From: JAJKJG01 sp036386395
GTDB taxonomy: Bacteria > Pseudomonadota > Alphaproteobacteria > Rhizobiales > Beijerinckiaceae
Assembly (NCBI GenBank): GCA_036386395.1
Contig: DASVVU010000086.1
Location: 1 to 5,474, forward strand
Direction of reading: 5' to 3'
DNA: 5,474 nt
Shown here: positions 1 to 4,806 of the stretch, in pieces
How positions within the stretch are numbered: position 1 is the first letter of the stretch
Layout: each line of letters starts with the position of its first letter
Notes under the pieces: model-generated
The model's database searches: none
What the model was told of the DNA's origin: nothing
What the model saw: the letters and a program-made list of their open reading frames with translations, nothing else
Made by a program: the position numbers and the translations under genes

Positions 1-52
1 AGTCTCCCGACGCCAAGCCACACCTTTGGAAAAGCAACGAGAGAGAACCAGC

Positions 53-751
53 ATGCTCGGGCAGCAGCGGATCGCCCTCTTCATCGACGGCGCCAACCTT
101 TACGCCACCACGAAGACCCTCGGCTTCGACATCGACTACAAACGCCTTCTCAAGGAATTCCAGTCCCGCGGCTACCTGGTGCGGGCGTTCTACTACACCG
201 CCCTCGTCGAGGACCAGGAATACTCCTCGATCCGCCCGCTGATCGACTGGCTCGACTACAACGGCTACCGGGTCGTGACGAAGCCGACGAAGGAGTTCGT
301 CGACTCGACCGGGCGGCGCAAGGTCAAGGGCAACATGGACATCGAGCTCGCGATCGACGCGCTCGAGCTCGCCCCCTTCATCGACCACATGGTGCTGTTC
401 TCGGGCGACGGCGACTTCCGCTCGCTCATCGAGGCGATGCAGCGGCGCGGCGTGCGCTGCTCGGTCGTGTCGACGATCTCGACCCAGCCGCCGATGGTGG
501 CGGACGAATTGCGCCGCCAGGCCGACGAGTTCATCGACCTTGCCCATCTCATCCCGAAGATCGGACGCGACCCGTCCGAGCGCGCCGAGCGCGCGCCCCG
601 GGCGGTTGGCGACTTCGAACGCGGCGAGCGCCCGGAGCGCCCGCGGTTCCAGGGCGGCCTCGAGCGCCGCTACGGCATCCGCGCCCCCGCCGCCGGCCCC
701 GCTCCGGCCCCCACCCCCGCGCCCGGACCGGACGACGACGCCGAAAACTGA
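53..751 (+). CDS. NYN domain (LabA/DUF88-type) PIN-fold putative ribonuclease
   Basis: The product is 232 residues from ATG 53. Residues 6-165 read as a NYN domain, a PIN-like fold of metal-dependent ribonucleases. LFIDGANLY places the first acidic residue at D12, GNMDIELAIDAL gives D96 and D102, and LFSGDGDFRSLIEAMQRRG gives D119 and D121, the usual acidic metal site. The in-frame TTG at 26 is also possible, but no ribosome site precedes it, whereas a GAGAG lies about 8 bases before ATG 53. After about residue 170 the protein changes to a low-complexity tail: first Arg/Glu-rich with repeated ER and ERPER units, then Pro/Ala-rich, ending acidic (DDDAEN). The tail is probably disordered and could help RNA binding. 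The gene is convergent with smpB and not in its operon. Family assignment is firm. The substrate is unknown, and ribonuclease activity is inferred from the intact acidic residues. Confidence 0.9.
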   Translation: MLGQQRIALFIDGANLYATTKTLGFDIDYKRLLKEFQSRGYLVRAFYYTALVEDQEYSSIRPLIDWLDYNGYRVVTKPTKEFVDSTGRRKVKGNMDIELAIDALELAPFIDHMVLFSGDGDFRSLIEAMQRRGVRCSVVSTISTQPPMVADELRRQADEFIDLAHLIPKIGRDPSERAERAPRAVGDFERGERPERPRFQGGLERRYGIRAPAAGPAPAPTPAPGPDDDAEN

Positions 752-794
752 GGGACTCCGGGCATTTTCACCTCGCCGCGCCAGCGCGCGGCAG

Positions 795-930
795 GCATTC
801 CAGCACGTGATGGAACGCCCCCGCGGCATCATGCACGCGTGTTGGAACGCCGCCGTGGAATGCGTTCCATGAGGCCGTGGAACGCCGTGGAATGCCGTGC
901 AAAATCACGCTCGTTGCACGGGCCGTTCCA
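795..930. repeat. Cluster of TGGAAYGC octamers in both orientations
   Basis: This non-coding stretch between two convergent genes has five forward copies of TGGAAYGC, starting at 811, 843, 856, 878 and 888. Reverse copies are GCATTCCA at 795 and GCGTTCCA at 862, with a degenerate one (CCGTTCCA) at 923. The copies at 856 and 862 overlap to form the near-palindrome TGGAATGCGTTCCA (856-869). From 875 the sequence is a 10-bp tandem run: CCGTGGAACG, CCGTGGAATG, CCGTGCAAAA. Spacings between forward starts are 32, 13, 22 and 10 bases, so several are close to whole helical turns. It could be a protein-binding array, a decayed palindromic repeat family, or structured 3' ends of the flanking transcripts. 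The repetition is directly visible; its role is unknown. Confidence 0.7.
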
Positions 931-933
931 CGG
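885..933. repeat. Nested inverted repeat, possible 3'-end hairpin for smpB or the NYN gene
   Basis: The outer arms CCGTGGAA (885-892) and TTCCACGG (926-933) are perfect 8-bp complements. They enclose the inner arms CCGTGCAA (895-902) and TTGCACGG (914-921), also a perfect 8 bp, around an 11-base loop (903-913). The strands between the two stems are 2 and 4 bases, so a single interrupted hairpin of 16 pairs is possible on either RNA. It lies 29 bases beyond the smpB stop and 133 beyond the NYN stop. No T-run follows on either strand, so it is not a classical intrinsic terminator. It may stabilise the mRNA 3' end or act as a DNA site. Confidence 0.6.
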
Positions 934-962
934 GCAGCTCCGGCTTAAGCGGACCCGCCCGC

Positions 963-1442
963 CTACCCCTTCTCCCGCATCGTCCGGGCGCGCTCGCGCT
1001 CCCAGTCGCGCTTCTTCTCGGTCTCGCGCTTGTCGTGGAGCTTCTTGCCGCGGCCCAAGCCGAGCTCGACCTTCGCCCGCCCGCGCTCGTTGAAGTACAT
1101 CTTGAGCGGGACGACGGTGAAGCCCTCGCGCTGGGTCGCGCCGATGAGCTTGTCGATCTGGCGCTTGTGCAGGAGGAGGCGGCGCGGGCGCTTGGTCTCG
1201 TGGTTGAAGCGGTTCGCCTGGAGGTACTCGGGGATATAGGCGTTGAAGAGGAAGAACTCTTCCCCCGAGGGCCCGGCGTAAGCCTCGCCGATGGTCGCCT
1301 TACCCTGGCGCAGCGACTTCACCTCGGTGCCGGTGAGCGCGATGCCGGCCTCGTAGGTGTCGGTGATCTCGTAGTGGAATCGGGCCTTGCGGTTGTCGGC
1401 GACGATTTTGTAGCCGCCCTTGGCCTTCGCGTCCTTCGCCAT
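963..1442 (-). CDS. smpB: SsrA-binding protein SmpB
   Basis: SmpB binds the tRNA-like domain of tmRNA and carries it to ribosomes stalled on broken mRNA for trans-translation, acting in the cytoplasm. The 159-residue product matches the usual length of about 150-160. Family blocks appear in order: DNRKARFHYEI at 16-26, EAGIALTGTEVKSLRQGKA at 31-49 (the signature region), the FLFNAYIPEY and RPRRLLLHKRQI segments, then TVVPLKMYFN and KVELGLGRGKKLHDKR. The C-terminal tail is Lys/Arg/Glu-rich; in this family the tail becomes helical and probes the empty mRNA channel. The gene starts 4 bases after the dapA stop and has no clear Shine-Dalgarno of its own, so translation probably depends on coupling to dapA. 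It ends convergent with the NYN gene. Nothing is missing or unusual in the protein. Confidence 0.98.
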   Translation of the reverse strand: MAKDAKAKGGYKIVADNRKARFHYEITDTYEAGIALTGTEVKSLRQGKATIGEAYAGPSGEEFFLFNAYIPEYLQANRFNHETKRPRRLLLHKRQIDKLIGATQREGFTVVPLKMYFNERGRAKVELGLGRGKKLHDKRETEKKRDWERERARTMREKG

Positions 1443-1446
1443 CAGG

Positions 1447-2346
1447 TCACGCGTTGAGGAGCCCGGCGTGGACCATGGCCTTGCGGATCGCCTCCTTCAC
1501 CGGCGGCGTCACGGAGGTCATGGGCAGGCGGATCTCCTCGTTGCCGCGGCCGAGCAGCGCAAGACCGCACTTCGCCCCGGCGAGGCCCGGCTCCATGAAG
1601 ATCGCGTCGTGGAGCGGCACGAGCCGGTCCTGCACCTTGAGGGCGCCGGCGTAGTCGCCGGAGAGGCTCGTGTCCTGCAGCTCGGCGCAGAGCCGCGGCG
1701 CGACGTTCGCGACGACCGAGATGCAGCCGTGGCCGCCGGCGGCGTTGTAGGCGAGCGCCGTCATGTCCTCGCCGGAGAGCTGGACGAAGTCCGCCCCGAG
1801 CGCGTGGCGCTGCTGCGAGACCCGCCCGAGGTTCGCGGTCGCGTCCTTGACGCCGACGATGTTCGGAAGCTCGTAGAGGCGCGCCATGGTGGCGACCGAC
1901 ATGTCGATCACCGAGCGCGGCGGGATGTTGTAGATGAAGATCGGGATGCCGACCGCGTCGTTGACAGCCTTGAAATGGCGGTAGAGCCCTTCCTGGGTCG
2001 GCTTGTTGTAGTAGGGCGTGACGACGAGGAGCGCGTCGGCCCCTGCCTCCTCGGCGTGGCGCGCGAGGTCGATCGCCTCGGCGGTATTGTTCGAGCCCGC
2101 GCCCGCGATCACCGGCACGCGCCCCCGCGCCTCCTCGACGCACCACTCGACGACCTTCTTGTGCTCGTCGTGCGACAGCGTCGGGCTCTCGCCCGTGGTG
2201 CCGACCGGCACGAGGCCCTTGGTGCCGTTCTCGATTTGCCAGTTGACGTGCGCCCGGAACGCCGCCTCGTCGAGCTCGCCGTCGTCCCGGAACGGGGTGA
2301 TGAGCGCGGTAAGCGAGCCGCCGAACCGTCCATTCTGCGTCTTCAT
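1447..2346 (-). CDS. dapA: 4-hydroxy-tetrahydrodipicolinate synthase
   Basis: DapA condenses pyruvate with L-aspartate-4-semialdehyde, the first committed step of the DAP route to lysine and to meso-DAP for peptidoglycan. The 299-residue product is a full-length class I aldolase TIM barrel. Visible active-site residues are T50 and T51 in VGTTGESPT, Y113 in TPYYNKP, Y139 and R144 in IYNIPPRS, and the Schiff-base lysine K167 in GVKDAT. All match E. coli T44, T45, Y107, Y133, R138 and K161 with a constant offset of six. The open frame continues upstream to 2454, but the start at 2346 gives the expected N-terminus (MKTQNGRFGG) and has GAGGG about 8 bases before it. It is the first gene of a likely dapA-smpB operon and is divergent from the lytic transglycosylase. 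Whether lysine inhibits this enzyme cannot be judged from sequence alone. Confidence 0.97.
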   Translation of the reverse strand: MKTQNGRFGGSLTALITPFRDDGELDEAAFRAHVNWQIENGTKGLVPVGTTGESPTLSHDEHKKVVEWCVEEARGRVPVIAGAGSNNTAEAIDLARHAEEAGADALLVVTPYYNKPTQEGLYRHFKAVNDAVGIPIFIYNIPPRSVIDMSVATMARLYELPNIVGVKDATANLGRVSQQRHALGADFVQLSGEDMTALAYNAAGGHGCISVVANVAPRLCAELQDTSLSGDYAGALKVQDRLVPLHDAIFMEPGLAGAKCGLALLGRGNEEIRLPMTSVTPPVKEAIRKAMVHAGLLNA

Positions 2347-2358
2347 GAGGCGTCCCTC

Positions 2359-2387
2359 GCAGGGCTTCCCGGCGCCTAAGGCCCTGC
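2359..2387 (-). promoter_or_regulatory. Inverted repeat in the dapA leader, next to the ribosome site
   Basis: GCAGGGC (2359-2365) and GCCCTGC (2381-2387) are perfect 7-bp complements around a 15-base loop. In dapA mRNA the 3' arm ends right beside the GAGGG ribosome site, 12 bases before the start codon. Alternative pairings exist: GAGG of the ribosome site with CCTC just before the ATG, and AGGCG from the loop with CGCCT just upstream of the ATG. A leader structure affecting dapA translation is therefore possible. It does not resemble a lysine riboswitch, being far too short. It may be chance in DNA this GC-rich. Confidence 0.35.
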
Positions 2388-2403
2388 CCGTGCATCCAAA
2401 AGA

Positions 2404-2432
2404 CACATAAGCCGGGAAAGAGAAGGGCGCAA
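2404..2432 (-). promoter_or_regulatory. Weak candidate sigma70-type promoter for dapA-smpB
   Basis: Read on the minus strand, TTGCGC (2427-2432) and TATGTG (2404-2409) are separated by exactly 17 bases. Each matches three of six consensus positions. It would give a leader of about 50 bases and would include the leader inverted repeat. The spacing is good but the match is poor, and alphaproteobacterial promoters are hard to read by eye, so this is a guess. Confidence 0.2.
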
Positions 2433-2484
2433 ACCCGCCACGGATTGGCCGCAAGCCTGATTCTAGGTTAGCGTTTTCTCAATC

Positions 2485-2509
2485 CGGCCGTCGGCACAAT
2501 GAACGGCCG
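2485..2509 (+). promoter_or_regulatory. Inverted repeat upstream of the lytic transglycosylase gene
   Basis: CGGCCGT (2485-2491) and ACGGCCG (2503-2509) are perfect complements around 11 bases, ending 22 bases before the chosen start of the transglycosylase gene. Each arm contains the self-complementary hexamer CGGCCG, so the site is both a direct and an inverted repeat. The centres of the two hexamers lie about 18 bases apart. It could be an operator for a dimeric regulator or a leader hairpin. No known regulator site was recognised. Confidence 0.35.
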
Positions 2510-2531
2510 TATTCGTGGGGGTCAAAGTCCC

Positions 2532-4640
2532 ATGCACATCGCGACGCGACGCTCGAGGAGCGTCGCCCTGCTGGCAGGCGCAGTCCTGGCGCTCTCGGCG
2601 GCCCCGCTCCGGGCCGAGGAGACCTACGACCGGAATCGCGATCAGACCCCCGCCCCGATCCGCCTCGCGATGCTCGACGACGTCGCTTTCGGACGTGTCT
2701 CCCCCGCGGACGCCCTCCCTCAGGCCGGAAAGCCCCTCGACCTTGCCGCCCTGAAGCAGGCGCTCGAAGCCTACCGGCGCGGCGACGTGGCCGAAGGCGA
2801 CCGCCTGCGCGCCGGCATCGCCGACGAGAGCGCCCGGGCGCTGACCGAGTGGGTGGCGATCCGCTCGACCCCGACGGTCGGCTTCGATCGCATCGCGGGC
2901 TTCCTGCGCGAGGACGCGCGCTGGCCCGCGGGCGCGCTCATCCGCAAGCGCGCCGAGGAGGCCCTCTTGTTCCAGAGGAAGCCCCCCGCGACGGTGCGGG
3001 CCTACTTCGCGACGCAGCGCCCCACCACCTCCGCCGGCAAGTTTGCTCTCGCGCTCGCCTTCCAGGCCGACGGCCTCGATCGCGACGCCGCGGCGCTCGT
3101 CCGCGACGCGTGGCGCAAGGACAACTTCGGGCGCGACTTCGAGGCGAAGATCCTGGAGAAGTTCTCGAACGTCCTGACGCAAGCCGACCACCGCGTCCGC
3201 ATGGAGCGCCAGCTTCTGAAAGAAAACTGGGGGACGGCGCAGCGCGCCGCGGCCCGTGCCGGCGCCGGCTACGAGGCCCTGGTCAAGGCCCGGATCGCGG
3301 CCTCCGACAACGCAAAGAAGACCGCGGCCCTCCTCGAGGCCGTGCCGGCGGCGCTCAAGGGCGACACCTCCTATGCCTTCTCCAAGGCGCAATGGCTGCG
3401 GCGCAACGACAAACCCCTCGATGCCGCGAAGGCCATGGCCGAGGTCACCCGCGACCCTGCGGTGCTGGCCGACGGCGACGAGTGGTGGGTCGAGCGCCGC
3501 ATCGTCGCCCGCAAGCTCCTCGACAAGGGCGAGGCTCGCGCGGCCTACGAGGTCGTCGCCGGGAACGGCGCCGAGAGCGCGGCGAACAAGATCGAGGCCG
3601 AGTTCCAGGCGGCCTGGATCGCGCTCCGCTTTCTCGACGAGCCGGCCCTCGCGGCAGGCCACCTGCGCACGGCGGCGCGCTTCGCCGAGACGCCGATCTC
3701 GCTTGCCCGCGTCGCCTACTGGCAGGGCCGCACCGCCGAGGCGGTCGGCGCCGACGAGGTGGCGCAGCGCCATTACGAGCAGGCCGCCGCCTACCCGATC
3801 ACCTATTACGGCCAGCTCGCCCGGGCGAAGCTCGGCTCGGGCCTTGCGCTGCGCGCCGCGGCGGCCCCGACCCATCCCGGCCGCGAGTCCTTCGCCCGCC
3901 TCACCGCCGCCAAGGCACTGCGCCTCCTCTACGGCCTCGGCGTGCCCGACCTCGCGCTCGCCCTCCACGTCGACCTCTCGCAGCGGCTGAACGACGCCGG
4001 CCAGCTCGAGGCGCTCGGCGACCTCGCGGCCGAGCACCGCGACGCCCGCGGCCTTCTCGTCGTCGGCAAGTCCGCCGTGCAGCGCGGCTTCCCCCTCGAC
4101 ACGCACGCCTACCCGACCATCGGCATCCCGAGCTTCGACCCGGTCGGCGGGCGGGTCGACAAGGCGATGGTCTACGCGGTCGCGCGCCAGGAGAGCATGT
4201 TCGACCCGAAGGCGCAGTCGCACGCCGGCGCGCGGGGCCTCATGCAGCTCATGCCGGCGACCGCGAAGCGCACGGCGAAGCGCTTCGGCCTCAACTTCGA
4301 CACCGACAAGCTCACGGCCGACCCCGTCTACAACGCCAAGATCGGCTCGGCGCACTTGGGCGAGCTGATGGAGGACTGGCGCGGCTCCCTCATCCTCGTC
4401 TTCGCCTCCTACAACGCCGGCGGCGGCAACGTGAAGAAGTGGATCGACGCCTACGGCGACCCGCGCCGGCCGGGCGTCGACGTGGTCGACTGGGTCGAGC
4501 GCATCCCGTTCTCGGAGACGCGCAACTACGTTCAGCGCGTGCTCGAGAACTTCCAGGTCTACCGCCACCGCCTCGGCGGCGACCGCAGCGCCGCCCTCCT
4601 CACCGAAGGCGACTTGCGCCGCAGCGCCGCCCTTCATTAG
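2532..4640 (+). CDS. Soluble lytic murein transglycosylase (Slt family, GH23)
   Basis: This periplasmic enzyme should cleave the MurNAc-GlcNAc bond of peptidoglycan, forming 1,6-anhydroMurNAc ends during wall turnover. The product is 702 residues from ATG 2532. This start gives a clean signal peptide: basic residues at 6-9, a hydrophobic stretch at 11-25 and likely cleavage after A28 (LRA|EE). An in-frame ATG at 2499 would add 11 residues ahead of it, and a G-rich run lies 11 bases before 2532. Residues about 30-530 are Ala-rich and helical, like the Slt70 superhelical ring, with EAEFQAAW at 355 and TYYGQLARAKLG at 424. The catalytic domain covers about 545-675: catalytic E554 in ARQESMF, GLMQLMPAT at 569-577 and SYNAGGGNVKKW at 626-637. 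These fit family 1A. It is somewhat longer than E. coli Slt70. Its divergent neighbour dapA supplies the wall precursor pathway. Confidence 0.95.
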   Translation: MHIATRRSRSVALLAGAVLALSAAPLRAEETYDRNRDQTPAPIRLAMLDDVAFGRVSPADALPQAGKPLDLAALKQALEAYRRGDVAEGDRLRAGIADESARALTEWVAIRSTPTVGFDRIAGFLREDARWPAGALIRKRAEEALLFQRKPPATVRAYFATQRPTTSAGKFALALAFQADGLDRDAAALVRDAWRKDNFGRDFEAKILEKFSNVLTQADHRVRMERQLLKENWGTAQRAAARAGAGYEALVKARIAASDNAKKTAALLEAVPAALKGDTSYAFSKAQWLRRNDKPLDAAKAMAEVTRDPAVLADGDEWWVERRIVARKLLDKGEARAAYEVVAGNGAESAANKIEAEFQAAWIALRFLDEPALAAGHLRTAARFAETPISLARVAYWQGRTAEAVGADEVAQRHYEQAAAYPITYYGQLARAKLGSGLALRAAAAPTHPGRESFARLTAAKALRLLYGLGVPDLALALHVDLSQRLNDAGQLEALGDLAAEHRDARGLLVVGKSAVQRGFPLDTHAYPTIGIPSFDPVGGRVDKAMVYAVARQESMFDPKAQSHAGARGLMQLMPATAKRTAKRFGLNFDTDKLTADPVYNAKIGSAHLGELMEDWRGSLILVFASYNAGGGNVKKWIDAYGDPRRPGVDVVDWVERIPFSETRNYVQRVLENFQVYRHRLGGDRSAALLTEGDLRRSAALH

Positions 4641-4658
4641 AAGGCATCTCGGTATTCA

Positions 4659-4796
4659 CCTCTCCCCGCTTGCGGGGAGAGGCCGACTCGGCGAAGCCGA
4701 GCGGGTGAGGGGCCGGGGGAGCGTGGCGCGTGTCACCCAGCCCCTCACCCGGTCGCGCTCCGCGCGACTCGACCTCTCCCCGCAAGCGGGGAGAGG
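4659..4796. repeat. Pair of REP-like palindromic elements in inverted orientation
   Basis: Two related units face each other around a 26-base centre (4714-4739). Each outer palindrome is 24 bases: 4659-4682 with arms CCTCTCCCCGC and GCGGGGAGAGG around TT, and 4773-4796 as its exact reverse complement (loop AA). Inside lie second hairpins: CTCGGC-GAA-GCCGAG (4687-4701) and GTCGCGC-TCC-GCGCGAC (4752-4768). These differ in sequence but both pair perfectly. Then comes CGGGTGAGGGGC (4702-4713), with its exact reverse complement at 4740-4751. From memory, such palindromes are very common between genes in Rhizobiales genomes. The left unit starts 18 bases after the transglycosylase stop and may also act as a 3'-end hairpin. 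No transposase is present, so any movement would be in trans. Confidence 0.9.
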
Positions 4797-4806
4797 GAAA
4801 GCCACC
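4773..4806 (+). promoter_or_regulatory. Ribosome binding site of the hydrolase gene inside the right REP-like hairpin
   Basis: The only purine-rich ribosome site before ATG 4807 is GGGGAGAGGG (4788-4797), ending 9 bases before the start codon. Those bases are the 3' arm of the 24-base palindrome at 4773-4796, whose 5' arm is its perfect complement. In the mRNA the site would be locked in an 11-bp GC-rich stem unless another structure, an opposing repeat or a passing ribosome opens it. The overlap is directly visible; the effect on translation is inferred. Confidence 0.55.

Noticed and set aside
26..52. TTG at 26 as the start of the NYN gene.
   Set aside because: No ribosome site precedes it. 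ATG 53 has GAGAG at good spacing and begins directly before the first strand of the fold.
540..872. A plus-strand open frame overlapping the end of the NYN gene and entering the repeat array.
   Set aside because: It lacks a ribosome site and recognisable motifs, and its first half is out of frame in a real gene. The array section is non-coding.
897..1457. A 186-codon plus-strand open frame across smpB.
   Set aside because: It is a shadow of smpB on the other strand and has only Leu/Ala/Val-rich composition.
1420..2379. A 319-codon plus-strand open frame across dapA.
   Set aside because: It is antisense to a gene with every DapA active-site residue in place. Its own product is low complexity and unrecognisable.
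2463..4637. A 724-codon open frame on the minus strand, opposite the lytic transglycosylase gene.
   Set aside because: It mirrors the real gene codon for codon in very GC-rich DNA, where the opposite strand rarely meets stops. Its translation is a Val/Gly/Arg/Leu-rich mix with no family motifs, while the plus strand gives a signal peptide and a full catalytic domain.
2849..4708. A 619-codon plus-strand open frame in another frame of the transglycosylase gene.
   Set aside because: The translation is dominated by Arg, Gly, Pro and Ala, the usual out-of-frame signature of high-GC genes. The correct frame is unambiguous.
4659..4796. Two facing palindromes considered as a CRISPR array or as an insertion sequence with terminal inverted repeats.
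   Set aside because: There are only two copies in opposite orientation, there are no spacers of even length, and the 26-base centre cannot encode a transposase. REP-like elements explain it better.
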